Source: Cannabis sativa (Eukaryota > Streptophyta > Magnoliopsida > Rosales > Cannabaceae). Taken from it: DNA of 64,000 nucleotides. The notes under the pieces are model-generated. The model did not search any database. It was not told where the DNA came from and saw nothing but the letters and a program-made list of their open reading frames with translations. Where the stretch lies: the NCBI RefSeq assembly GCF_029168945.1, contig NC_083605.1, forward strand, positions 27,479,280-27,543,279. The letters are read 5' to 3'. The stretch's first letter is position 1. Every line of letters starts with the position of its first letter. The translations under genes and the position numbers were made by a program. Shown here in pieces: positions 36,004 through 47,589 of the stretch.

Positions 36004-37285
36004 TATTGGAATTTATTTTACCAGGATCTTAGATCTACTCACAAGTATGTTGATTTAACAACCTAAATATGAACTTCTAAAACGATAAACAAAACACATA
36101 AAAGTTAAGAATAACTTATAGTGATGGCAGCGGAATTAAGTGTCTCCTTCCACTCAGATCTCTAACCCTTGATTCCTGTCTGTAGCAGAGTATAATCAAG
36201 ATCTGAGCCCGAAAGTCCTTCAGTTGGATGTGATCCTTCACGGTCTTCCAAACTATGATTGAGGTACTGTATGCTGTGTGTGGGCACTTCTCTCTCACAA
36301 AGGATCTCGAAATTTCTCTCTCTTTTCTCTCTTGAATTCGTGAGTTATGATACATGCAAGAGAAGAGAACAAGGGCTGCTATATATAGGGAAAAGGGAGA
36401 ACTCAACTTTCCAAATAAACAGTTTCCTCTTTTACTGTGTAATTGATTAACTGCCTTATTTAATGTGATCCACCACTTTTCTATTATTGGTAGGCTTTGA
36501 TTAGCAATTACATGGCAATTAAAATTGAAAATAATAATTGGGAAACATGCAAAGAGGTGGCCGGCCATGGTGTGTTATGGGCCTCACTTGGATTTTGCAG
36601 TTTCCTCAATTTTATTTTTTTTTCTCCAAAAATGCCATTTTTCAATTCTAACCATTTAAATGCCAAAACTAATTATTTAATAACTAAAATAGATTATTAA
36701 ATAATATTGTCATTTAAAATAATTATTAATTAGACATGCAAAGTCTCTCAATTAATAATTAAACCTAGAAACCCTTTTATTTACAATTACATCCTTAGAC
36801 TGTGAGAATTCACAAATTAGACATAGTCTAATTTTTAGAATTATAATTGATTAACCATGAATCAATTATAGAGTCTTACAAACAGTATAGTCTCAACTAG
36901 AATGGGGACCATGGATCTATATTGCTGAGCTTCCAATAAGTTGAACCGATTTACCAAGTAAATCCCTAACTTATTAATTCCTTGTTGAATCCACTCTTAG
37001 AACTTGGAATTGCATTCTCAGACTTATATAGAGCATACTATATGTTTCACGATATACATATGCTATCTCATTTAACCATTGTTATAATCTTAATGTTATT
37101 AAAAGATCCTCTATATAGATGATTTACATCGAGATGGGACAAATTTACCGTTTACACCCCTCAATGTATTTTGCCCCTTAAAACACTTAGTTACCTGTAA
37201 ATGATTTTTTAGTGATCTAATATATAGTCACTGAAACAAGAGCTCATCCATTTACTTCTATTTAACTAAGCTCGAAGGGAATCAT
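36004..37285 (-). repeat. 3' LTR of Copia-like copy 3, left piece
   Basis: It starts TATTGGAATTTATTTTACC and matches 51956 onward. It is interrupted at 37285 by the Gypsy element, with duplication ATCAT. A minus-strand TATA-like ctatatatag sits near 36380. Confidence 0.9.
37281..37285. repeat. Target site duplication of the young Gypsy element, left copy
   Basis: ATCAT before 37286 recurs exactly at 45193-45197. Confidence 0.95.
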
Positions 37286-39732
37286 TGTAACGCCCCGATT
37301 TCCCGAGACGTCACACTAGCTAGTCCGTTTAAAACCATTTAAGATAAAGACAATAAAAGACTTCTTTAATAAAAAAATAACTAAGCATGAGATCTCATTA
37401 TTTTTAAAACAAAACATCGTGACAATCCCCTAACATGTAATCCATGCCTCGAGCTCGCCACCCTCACTGTATAGTTTTGCCTTTACCTGCACACAGAGTA
37501 CCCGTGAGCTAACGCCCAGTAAAAAGAGCTATGTAGGACATAACCCCCCCAACCAGATAACATAGTCATAAGTATAACAATATCACAACATCAAATCAAT
37601 TCATACCATACTTGCATACATATAACAACATGTCATATCACATATTATTCTTACATACAATACAACATCATATCACAGTGTAATCTTAACGCATGCTATA
37701 CTCACACACATAACACATAGTATCTTATCGCACATTGTCCTCACATACGATAATCTACTCCCACTCATGTTGATCAGACATGAAGTGTAACTTGCCCTGC
37801 CTTGTGCTGTTCTCACACTCGGCATCCAATAGGGCAATCCCTTTTCACAAGTTGTACTCACCCATGAAAGGATAACCTGCAAGTAAACCCATACAAGCAG
37901 CCAAAAATATATCCTGCAGTGCTATGCTCACACCAGCAGCAGAAAACCTATCCTATAAGTGCTATCCTCACACAAACAGTCAAAAGCCTTATCACTATCA
38001 CACACTAATAACATTAGCATAAAACAACAATCTACCATAGAATAAAACATGTAAATACAAACCCATAATACAGTTGTATGTTTCAACATACACCATGTGC
38101 ACAGATGTCCACTCTTCTTACCTCAGTTGTTAAGAACACCTTCTTGCTACTCCAAGCACCTCAATAAATTTTCTTGTTGAGGACAAGATCCTCAAATCCC
38201 ACTGCTTAAGACTTGTTATCTCGTCACTACTACCTATAACAACACATGGTTCAAGGCCCTAACATTAAAATTCGTACTCTTACAGTACAGCAGAAAGATC
38301 ACTATTTTTGACCAACAAATATACTAATTCAGTGAAAGTTGTCTTCATAAAAATTATTGAAAATTTCATTATCTTTCCAATGATATAAAGATCATTAAAA
38401 ATGGCTTAAAACTGAGGGAGTTATGATTGTTTTACTGAAACTATTTCTGAGAAGGAATATGGAGTAACGAATTACACAACTTAGCAAAAATACAAACTTT
38501 TGACATTGAATAGTTCAGAACTAGAAGATAACATCTTCATCAAAGTTTTAGGAAATTAAATTCCCTTTCCAATGATACCAAAATCTTTGAAATTTGAATT
38601 ATATTCAAAGAGATATTACAATTTTACCAAAACAGTTTTGCAAGAACAAGATTCAAGAAACGAATCACATGATATTGAATAAAACTAACTTTTTGACATA
38701 GTATGACTTCGAATTAACAAAAAGTTTCTTCATAAAACTTATGGGAAATCGAATAAGCTTTCCAACGATATAAAAATCTCTAAAAACGGATCAATATCAA
38801 GAGAGATATCATCACTTTACTGAAACTTGTTTTTCTGAAAACGAAAAAAATATAATAGATCCGAACCCTAGATAACATTTAGGGTTATAGAGCAAGAAAA
38901 TATTTCATACCTCTTCACATATTTCTATTCGATGTCTTAAGCCCGCAAGCCTTGATTATAAATCCAAAACTTTAAGAATGAAGGTAGAAAATAAGAAGAA
39001 TTGTGGAAGGTTTGAGAAGAGCAAACATGAAGAAGAATGAGGTTTGACTAATTGGTTTGGAGAGGAAAAATAAAACTATGATAGTTTAGGGTTTGATAAA
39101 AAGATTATAAGATATCGTATTCTGATAGGTTTAGGTTAACTAAAAATAATAATATATAATAAAATGCTAAAATATTATTAAATCAACAAATATCTAAATT
39201 TTTAAATTTTAAAAGTAAGCCCTTTATTTCGTAACTTTAGGCTCAGTTTTCACCTATAAAAATTCCGAATTATGATATAACTATTTCTACAAAATTTATA
39301 GATCTTTGAATTATCTTTCCAACACCACTGGAATCACCTCAATCGGAGCTCTAAAACTCTAGATATGATCATTTTAGTAAAACAGTTTTTAATCCTGCGA
39401 ATTTATCAAAACCTACGAATTTTTGTGACATTAATTCCATTATAATGTTATTTAATGCACTTCATACAATAGATTAAACCCACTAAATAATCTATAAAAC
39501 TCTAATAGACTTTCATATTGGGCTTTAATTGAGTAATTAACCTAATTCGTAAAAACACCATAATTTTACCTTGACACTTACTATAATTTCAACTATGTTT
39601 AGAAATCTATCAATACTATTCTAAGCAATAGTCTCTATTCACTATTAGTAGAAATAAATGAATATTTATTCTCACACAAATTGTATAACAAATAAAATTT
39701 AAAATATATGTATATTTTTACCGGGTATTACA
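37286..39732 (-). repeat. 3' LTR of the young Gypsy element
   Basis: Ends are TGTAACGCCCCGATTTCCCG and CCGGGTATTACA, so even the subterminal bases form an inverted repeat. The region about 37600-38000 contains degenerate short repeats around ctatcctcacac and catatcaca. It contains only small frames. Confidence 0.95.
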
Positions 39733-39775
39733 TTCTACCCTCCTTAAAGAAATTTCGTCCTCGAAATTTAACTAC
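39728..39775 (-). pseudogene. Relic of the pol 3' end in the young Gypsy element
   Basis: In one minus-strand frame the text NFEDEISLRRVE runs up to the LTR. The equivalent place in chromovirus element B reads FGDEILLRGG. It is the only coding relic I see and ties the element to that group. Confidence 0.5.
39733..39746 (-). promoter_or_regulatory. Polypurine tract of the young Gypsy element
   Basis: The minus strand reads TAAGGAGGGTAGAA directly before the LTR start TGTAATACCC. Confidence 0.75.
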
Positions 39776-40756
39776 CAAATACACGAGGGACTTCATGTTT
39801 GTCACCACTTATTACATGACCTCCTTATCAACCTTATGGACCCAACATATATGTACTTAACTTTTATCTTATTGGTCAAACTACAACACATATAACATAT
39901 ACAGCCTAATTTAAGTATTGTTATTCCTTTATATATTACTTAAATAACAAACATACTCCATCACAATACTTACATATACGTGCTTTAAATACATAAATTT
40001 TGCAATAACATGCTCGCAATTTTATATAAAAAAAAAAACTCTTCTCTTATGAACATCCTTATATGCCACTTGAGAACACATTATACAATACAAAAATAAC
40101 AAACAACAAGGAGTAGGGTAGAAGAACTTATGCAAACTTCTCTTTAATTGTTCCCATTCTTTCATTGAATGTTAATTTTTTTTTTTAACTTAATTTCCTC
40201 CATAAAGCTACAATTCTGTTATTATAGTTACGTAGCATAATTATTAAGAATGTTGCCCTACACATAACGATCCAATATATCATCAACAAACCGATGTCAT
40301 TCAAACAGACCACATGTCTTCTATAAATTACATGAACTACATGTAAGCTAAAGATCGTTAAAGGTCTTCTTACACATGCGAGCTAGCCAATATATAGGCT
40401 TAGAAGCATACAAGTTAACATACTCTCAGGAATGAGCTACATGCATATCACTATAAAAGAAACATTTACTAATCCATCCAACTAATGAAATATGAATAAA
40501 ATTTTCTATCAAAATCACTCTTTCTAAGAATAACTCGAGAACGAAAATCGCTTAATCCAATTCTCATATATATTTTTCTTTACTCGCTTAATCATATACC
40601 ATTTATTTGTACTAAACGAAACCATTACATATATGTAGGGATCACAACCCTAACATCATACTCATAGCACAATCATAGCAATAACATATAAAAATTATTT
40701 CAATCATATCATGTCTTTACCATAACATTGGCATGTCATAGCCATTCTTTACATAA
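39747..40756. other. Non-coding interior of the young Gypsy element, left part
   Basis: AT-rich sequence with no frame, no repeat of note and no recognisable relic beyond the first few bases. Confidence 0.5.
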
Positions 40757-40831
40757 CCTGGGCCTAGCCTGGCCTTACAATATCCTGGGCCTAATCTGCC
40801 CATATAATAACCTGGGCCTATGTAGCCCTAC
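40757..40831. repeat. Short tandem repeat with cctgggccta core
   Basis: Three copies of cctgggccta, at about 40758, 40784 and 40811, are each followed by a variant of ctgcccta and an AT spacer. Confidence 0.65.
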
Positions 40832-40846
40832 CATTGTTATAAGATA

Positions 40847-41060
40847 GGGTATCTCTATATTCAACAGTAACATCACTGTATCATACCCCACTATAACAAT
40901 GTCATACACGAATCAGACAAATGTAGGGTAGGGTATCTCTACATTCAACGGCCTTATCCCGTATCATACCCCACCATAATAATTTCAAACACGACTCAGA
41001 AAAATGCAGGGTAGGGTATCTCTACATTCAACGGCCTTACCCCGTATCATACCCCACCAT
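40847..41060. repeat. 83-bp tandem repeat in the young Gypsy element
   Basis: gggtatctcta begins copies at 40847, 40931 and 41014. Each continues with ttcaac and cgtatcataccccac. The last is truncated just before the Cassandra insertion site. Confidence 0.8.
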
Positions 41061-41067
41061 GTTCCCT

Positions 41068-41072
41068 CACTT
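41068..41072. repeat. Target site duplication of Cassandra, left copy
   Basis: CACTT before 41073 recurs exactly at 42011-42015. Confidence 0.95.
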
Positions 41073-41505
41073 TGTAATGTCCCCGCTTCAAGCCTCCATT
41101 GGGCCCTTACACCCACGGACTAATGGCTCTTATACACGAGTTCATCACTCTGGCTGCTTCATGGACTAATGACTGACCCTACAGACCAACACGAGTGTTT
41201 TCAGTGTGCTTTGTCCTCACTCACACACATCCTGGGAAAACTTCCCAGGAGGTCACCCATCCTTGAAATTACTCCAGGCCAAGCACGCTTAACTATGGAG
41301 TTCTTTCGAGATGGGCTACCGAAAAACAAGATGCACCTTGTTGATATAGGTAGTACCAATCAATCCATTTAAGCTCTCTTTAACTGTGTAGTCCCATACC
41401 TACACAGTCTCAGAATCATCCCACTAGACCTTCCCCAGGCGATGTGGGATTGCACAGCTTACCCGGTATTTCCCCTTACGGATCACGGGACTACTGACTG
41501 TCACA
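41073..41505 (-). repeat. 3' LTR of Cassandra
   Basis: TGTAATGTCCCC to GACTGTCACA, 433 bp. A small frame at 41169-41372 is an accident of the LTR, repeated in the other copy. Confidence 0.9.
41232..41330 (-). ncRNA. 5S rRNA-like segment in Cassandra 3' LTR
   Basis: On the minus strand the A-box-like AGTTAAGCGTGCTTGG (41279-41294) and the C-box-like GGATGGGTGACCTCCTGGGA (41243-41262) are well conserved. The spacing between them and the 5' part have drifted. It is a retrotransposon-borne 5S derivative and not a 5S gene; Pol III binding is possible but not shown. Confidence 0.85.
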
Positions 41506-41522
41506 ATCACCCCCCCTTACGG
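41506..41522 (-). promoter_or_regulatory. Polypurine tract of Cassandra
   Basis: The minus strand reads CCGTAAGGGGGGGTGAT directly before the 3' LTR. Confidence 0.75.
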
Positions 41523-41562
41523 GGTCCGACGTCCTCGTCGACCACACTTCCGGCTGGGTCAA

Positions 41563-41575
41563 GGCTCTGATACCA
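41563..41575 (-). promoter_or_regulatory. Primer binding site of Cassandra
   Basis: TGGTATCAGAGCC on the minus strand, two bases inside the 5' LTR, is the standard initiator tRNA-Met site. Confidence 0.9.
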
Positions 41576-41577
41576 TT

Positions 41578-42010
41578 TGTAACGTCCCCGCTTCAAGCCT
41601 CCATTGGGCCCTTACACCCACGGACTAATGGCTCTTATACACGAGTTCATCACTCTTGCTGCTTCATGGACTAATGACTGACCCTACAGACCAACACGAG
41701 TGTTTTCAGTGTGCTTTGTCCTCACTCACACACATCCTGGGAAAACTTCCCAGGAGGTCACCCATCCTTGAAATTACTCCAGGCCAAGCACGCTTAACTA
41801 TGGAGTTCTTTCGAGATGGGCTACCGAAAAACAAGATGCACCTTGTTGATATAGGTAGTACCAATCAATCCATTTAAGCTCTCTTTAACTGTGTAGTCCC
41901 ATACCTACACAGTCTCAGAATCATCCCACTAGACCTTCCCCAGGCGATGTGGGATTGCACAGCTTACCCGGTATTTTCCCTTACGGATCACGGGACTACT
42001 GACTGTCACA
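41578..42010 (-). repeat. 5' LTR of Cassandra
   Basis: TGTAACGTCCCC to GACTGTCACA, 433 bp, three differences from the other LTR. Confidence 0.9.
41737..41835 (-). ncRNA. 5S rRNA-like segment in Cassandra 5' LTR
   Basis: Identical to the segment in the other LTR, 505 bases further on. Confidence 0.85.
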
Positions 42011-42015
42011 CACTT

Positions 42016-42730
42016 TACCTGAGACGTTAGCATACAACTTGCAGCATACAACACACAATATATGAATGCAACATACAACATATACAAGTCAAAACAACCC
42101 TAATCAATATATCAATTCATAAACTCATATTGTGTCCATACCACACATTCTCAGTACCACATATATATTCATAATAACAAAGCATAAACCATATTCCAAT
42201 ACATAAAGAGTTTAAATTTATGCAAATAAACACAAACAAAACTATCTAATTTCCTTACGAATCACGGGGCTACTGACTGTCACAATCTATTCTTCTATTA
42301 TAACCTTAATGATTAGATTTCACCCTTAACCAAAATTCAACTTAATTATTTCTAATAAAAGAGTAGAGCTTAAAATTATCTATCCATTAACACTTAAAAA
42401 AAAACAAACTTAAGAACGTACCAATAGTTATATATGTCTAATTTATTAAACCTGAAACATACACTCTCGTTAGAAATACTAATATAACAACTAAATTCTT
42501 TTTTTTTTTTCCAAAAATTTCTCATAGATCGAATCCTACCCATAAAATTTTAAGACATATTCTTCTAAACACAAAGAAAACTTCTAGTTACACTAAAGAT
42601 GTAACGCAACATAAAATATGTAAGACTAACATGAACAGATTAACTAAAACTTACAGTACAGTGAGTCGAGCTCGTCTTGTGGCAATGAACTTTACATGTT
42701 AGGGTCAACCACATCCTTTAGGACCGTATT
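42016..42730. other. Non-coding interior of the young Gypsy element, right part
   Basis: AT-rich sequence with no gene. One stretch (42250-42287, cttacgaatcacggggctac) resembles the last 35 bases of the Cassandra LTR, including tactgactgtcacaat. Confidence 0.5.
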
Positions 42731-42742
42731 GCTCTGATACCA
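42731..42742 (-). promoter_or_regulatory. Primer binding site of the young Gypsy element
   Basis: TGGTATCAGAGC on the minus strand, three bases inside the 5' LTR. Confidence 0.9.
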
Positions 42743-42745
42743 TAT

Positions 42746-45192
42746 TGTAACGCCCCGATTTCCCGAGACGTCACACTAGCTAGTCCGTTTAAAACCATTT
42801 AAGATAAAGACAATAAAAGACTTCTTTAATAAAAAAATAACTAAGCATGAGATCTCATTATTTTTAAAACAAAACATCGTGACAATCCCCTAACATGTAA
42901 TCCATGCCTCGAGCTCGCCACCCTCACTGTATAGTTTTGCCTTTACCTGCACACAGAGTACCCGTGAGCTAACGCCCAGTAAAAAGAGCTATGTAGGACA
43001 TAACCCCCCCAACCAGATAACATAGTCATAAGTATAACAATATCACAACATCAAATCAATTCATACCATACTTGCATACATATAACAACATGTCATATCA
43101 CATATTATTCTTACATACAATACAACATCATATCACAGTGTAATCTTAACGCATGCTATACTCACACACATAACACATAGTATCTTATCGCACATTGTCC
43201 TCACATACGATAATCTACTCCCACTCATGTTGATCAGACATGAAGTGTAACTTGCCCTGCCTTGTGCTGTTCTCACACTCGGCATCCAATAGGGCAATCC
43301 CTTTTCACAAGTTGTACTCACCCATGAAAGGATAACCTGCAAGTAAACCCATACAAGCAGCCAAAAATATATCCTGCAGTGCTATGCTCACACCAGCAGC
43401 AGAAAACCTATCCTATAAGTGCTATCCTCACACAAACAGTCAAAAGCCTTATCACTATCACACACTAATAACATTAGCATAAAACAACAATCTACCATAG
43501 AATAAAACATGTAAATACAAACCCATAATACAGTTGTATGTTTCAACATACACCCTGTGCACAGATGTCCACTCTTCTTACCTCAGTTGTTAAGAACACC
43601 TTCTTGCTACTCCAAGCACCTCAATAAATTTTCTTGTTGAGGACAAGATCCTCAAATCCCACTGCTTAAGACTTGTTATCTCGTCACTACTACCTATAAC
43701 AACACATGGTTCAAGGCCCTAACATTAAAATTCGTACTCTTACAGTACAGCAGAAAGATCACTATTTTTGACCAACAAATATACTAATTCAGTGAAAGTT
43801 GTCTTCATAAAAATTATTGAAAATTTCATTATCTTTCCAATGATATAAAGATCATTAAAAATGGCTTAAAACTGAGGGAGTTATGATTGTTTTACTGAAA
43901 CTATTTCTGAGAAGGAATATGGAGTAACGAATTACACAACTTAGCAAAAATACAAACTTTTGACATTGAATAGTTCAGAACTAGAAGATAACATCTTCAT
44001 CAAAGTTTTAGGAAATTAAATTCCCTTTCCAATGATACCAAAATCTTTGAAATTTGAATTATATTCAAAGAGATATTACAATTTTACCAAAACAGTTTTG
44101 CAAGAACAAGATTCAAGAAACGAATCACATGATATTGAATAAAACTAACTTTTTGACATAGTATGACTTCGAATTAACAAAAAGTTTCTTCATAAAACTT
44201 ATGGGAAATCGAATAAGCTTTCCAACGATATAAAAATCTCTAAAAACGGATCAATATCAAGAGAGATATCATCACTTTACTGAAACTTGTTTTTCTGAAA
44301 ACGAAAAAAATATAATAGATCCGAACCCTAGATAACATTTAGGGTTATAGAGCAAGAAAATATTTCATACCTCTTCACATATTTCTATTCGATGTCTTAA
44401 GCCCGCAAGCCTTGATTATAAATCCAAAACTTTAAGAATGAAGGTAGAAAATAAGAAGAATTGTGGAAGGTTTGAGAAGAGCAAACATGAAGAAGAATGA
44501 GGTTTGACTAATTGGTTTGGAGAGGAAAAATAAAACTATGATAGTTTAGGGTTTGATAAAAAGATTATAAGATATCGTATTCTGATAGGTTTAGGTTAAC
44601 TAAAAATAATAATATATAATAAAATGCTAAAATATTATTAAATCAACAAATATCTAAATTTTTAAATTTTAAAAGTAAGCCCTTTATTTCGTAACTTTAG
44701 GCTCAGTTTTCACCTATAAAAATTCCGAATTATGATATAACTATTTCTACAAAATTTATAGATCTTTGAATTATCTTTCCAACACCACTGGAATCACCTC
44801 AATCGGAGCTCTAAAACTCTAGATATGATCATTTTAGTAAAACAGTTTTTAATCCTGCGAATTTATCAAAACCTACGAATTTTTGTGACATTAATTCCAT
44901 TATAATGTTATTTAATGCACTTCATACAATAGATTAAACCCACTAAATAATCTATAAAACTCTAATAGACTTTCATATTGGGCTTTAATTGAGTAATTAA
45001 CCTAATTCGTAAAAACACCATAATTTTACCTTGACACTTACTATAATTTCAACTATGTTTAGAAATCTATCAATACTATTCTAAGCAATAGTCTCTATTC
45101 ACTATTAGTAGAAATAAATGAATATTTATTCTCACACAAATTGTATAACAAATAAAATTTAAAATATATGTATATTTTTACCGGGTATTACA
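42746..45192 (-). repeat. 5' LTR of the young Gypsy element
   Basis: This 2447-bp LTR is identical to 37286-39732 except at one base as read. Confidence 0.95.
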
Positions 45193-45197
45193 ATCAT

Positions 45198-45841
45198 CAC
45201 TTGACTTCTATACACCAGTAGAAGCTATAGATTCCATATTTATGTTCAGCACTCCCACTCAATTATGCTATCACGTTCCCAAAATATACGTATCACCCTG
45301 ACCCAAAAGTAGGCTTAACTAATAAATCAAAGAACGTGAATAGCACTCCTGAGATTGAGCCTGAGCATATCAGGGTTTAGATTCTCTTAATCTAAGATCA
45401 ACTTCTGATATTGACTTGGAAAGATACAACGGTAAGTTTATAATATCTTATCTAAGTACAATATCGGTCCAGTCCAATGTATACTCCATACATTCAAAAC
45501 TAGTATACTTTACCAATGTCCTGGAAAGAACATAACACTTAGACCAAGTGTAAGTATACTTCATCGCTGATTATCACATTAGGGTAAATCCAAAACACTG
45601 ATGAACAGGGACTAAGTCTTTTGAATCATATAATCACAATCACATTCCACTGTATTGACAATACTGTAATTGTGAATGAATATATGTTCTGGATTTAACT
45701 GATTTTGTGCATATATTAAATATATATATATATATTAAACCATAAACATGTAAAATACATGTTAACATAAATCACTTCAAAATTCTATATTGATAACTAA
45801 TCAGATTGTAATGGGTTTTATTTAGGGCACAAATCCCAACA
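45198..45841 (-). repeat. 3' LTR of Copia-like copy 3, right piece
   Basis: It continues the LTR after the second ATCAT and ends CAAATCCCAACA at 45841, followed by the reverse PPT aactctcactttcac. A (TA)n stretch near 45719-45735 is longer than in the other LTR. Confidence 0.9.
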
Positions 45842-47589
45842 AACTCTCACTTTCACTAACATAAAAAAAGTTGTGCATTACAATCAATCTTTTGCCTCGA
45901 TCCTCTGATCAAGTGTAGTATGTTTGAATCCACCCATAGTTCCGGAACTAGGTTCATAAAACTTATGAAACCTCCTTAACTATATGCTTTACTCATCAAG
46001 GGATACTGAAATCCTTACTGCCCATTAAGTACATCTGAACAAACAGAAGACATATCTCTCAAATTTTAAAATTTGGAATTGAGATAATGCAGTGTAGAAT
46101 TTTCTTCAGTAAAATAACTTTCTGGTAATTTCGAATTTACAAAGTTATATCTTCTCTGATGAAGCCTGAATTATTATAGATATGTTTCTACAATGATTCC
46201 TCCACTTCGAGAGTAACCACCATCTCAAAATTCTTTATGAGTCGGTGTGGATATTAGGATCACTAATGCATAGTTCCTCAATATCTAACATATGGGTCAC
46301 TTTTAAAAATCTTTCTTGATTGTCCCCTAATGTTCCCCATTTGATTACATCTCAGATGGCTCCCACTCAATAGTAGATGTCTGGTTAAATAATACTTTTA
46401 ACCTCTTATTATTGTTTTGAGGGATATCTCGTTGTTACTTATTATCTTAATCTGAAACTGTAAGTTTCTTTAAGACTACATCAACCACATAGCAGTCTAG
46501 TATTTGAAGTGTAAAATACTTGCTAGAGATTAAGCAACCAAATCAAGATACCATAAAATGTTATGAGGATTAGAAATCTTGACTCAAGTCATTCGAATAG
46601 ACTATGCAAGAATTCTTCTATCTTATTCTCATAATTCTGATAAGTTATTTCTATCCATGTGAATGGTTAGATTTGTTTTATCAGTGATGTTCTTAAGTTC
46701 CTATCACAAATGTCAACCAAATGAATATGGGTAAAGAATTTTAATATTCTCCCACTCAACTAAGGTAATGTGATACATTATCAAAGAACTTTAATGGTAT
46801 CATTAACTATTACAACAGTAAATCTAAACTTGAACATATAATCAAGTTCAAGGATTTATTCTGATAATAGCTAATTTATTATATTATTTCCATGTTTAAA
46901 ATTATGTGTCACAAAGAGTACTGTGGAATAAAGTCCACCCCTAAGTATATAGAGATTATGATCCACCCCTAAAGGTTGTAAAGATCATGATTCCCTAAGT
47001 GTGATAGAGAATATGTGGAGTTGAATATAATCCAGAGTTCATTAGATATAAAAGATCGTTGAACTGCATATCATTCTTAACTTTTCTCCACCCCTATCAG
47101 ATCAAAAGATCTTTTTATTAAACAAATTCTCAATAATTGTTTTAGAATTAACAATTATTCATAAACATAGAAATAATTTCTAGTGTTTATGTAGTAATAA
47201 CTCTGTAAGGAGTTTAAAAAATTATAGAATTTGTATCAATAATAAAAACACATACACATACAAACATAATAAATATAACAATTGGTAATTGATTTATAAG
47301 ATAAAGTACTGAAGCTCAACTCATAGATTGCAATTTATTTGTAAAAGAAACTTTATTATAAATAAAAAATTATTTGCAATATTATGAGAAAAGAACAGGG
47401 AATAAAATCCCAAACTTGAAATCCAAATTGTTTGAAAAATTAAACAATTAATTCAAAAAAAATTAAATGAGCTTCTACTTTATCATAGACGACCTCCATC
47501 CACAATCCAGCTTTCAGATCCAACTCGCTAAGACAGCATCCGAGTTTAAGAAGCTTGAGCTATAAGAAGAATAATAAACACATCAGTTT
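45842..47589 (-). other. 3' internal region of Copia-like copy 3, non-coding
   Basis: Same content and order as 21584-23300 of copy 2, with the ccacccctaa blocks at about 46935-46975. No pol motif is seen on either strand. Confidence 0.6.

Larger units (their letters stand above)
41073..42010 (-). mobile_element. Cassandra TRIM element with 5S rRNA-derived LTRs
   Basis: Two 433-bp LTRs (41073-41505, 41578-42010) flank only 72 bp that contain a tRNA-Met PBS and a PPT, with exact 5-bp duplications outside. The minus strand of each LTR carries long stretches of 5S rRNA sequence, including GTTAAGCGTGCTTGG and GGATGGGTGACCTCC, which correspond to the internal Pol III promoter. This combination defines Cassandra, a protein-less plant TRIM. 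The LTRs differ at three positions (C/T at the sixth base, G/T near 41157, C/T near 41472). Confidence 0.93.
37286..45192 (-). mobile_element. Young non-coding Gypsy-derived element (LARD-like) carrying Cassandra
   Basis: Two LTRs of exactly 2447 bp (37286-39732, 42746-45192) flank 3013 bp without any long frame. Direct line-by-line reading shows one difference between the LTRs (38095 a, 43555 c), so insertion is very recent. The PBS is TGGTATCAGAGC and the PPT AAGGAGGGTAGAA, both minus strand. Just before the PPT a relic reads NFEDEISLRR, like the FGDEILLRGG end of chromovirus pol at 63342. It is thus a deletion derivative of a chromodomain Gypsy family, mobilised in trans. About 940 bp of the interior are a Cassandra element. 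Confidence 0.9.

Noticed and set aside
36116..36568. 150-codon minus-strand frame, repeated as 136 codons at 52128-52538
   Set aside because: It lies in the LTRs of Copia-like copy 3 and crosses the TATA region; the two copies differ by frame-disrupting changes.
37673..37882. 69-codon frame repeated identically at 43133-43342
   Set aside because: It is in the duplicated LTR of the young Gypsy element. Identity reflects LTR identity, not coding constraint.
41232..41835. Possible genuine 5S rRNA genes
   Set aside because: Only parts of 5S are conserved, the 5' part has drifted, and both copies sit inside LTRs flanked by PBS, PPT and target duplications.
41169..41877. Two nearly identical 67-73 codon frames that look like a repeated small gene
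   Set aside because: They lie at the same position in the two Cassandra LTRs, overlap the 5S-derived sequence, and duplicate only because the LTR is duplicated.
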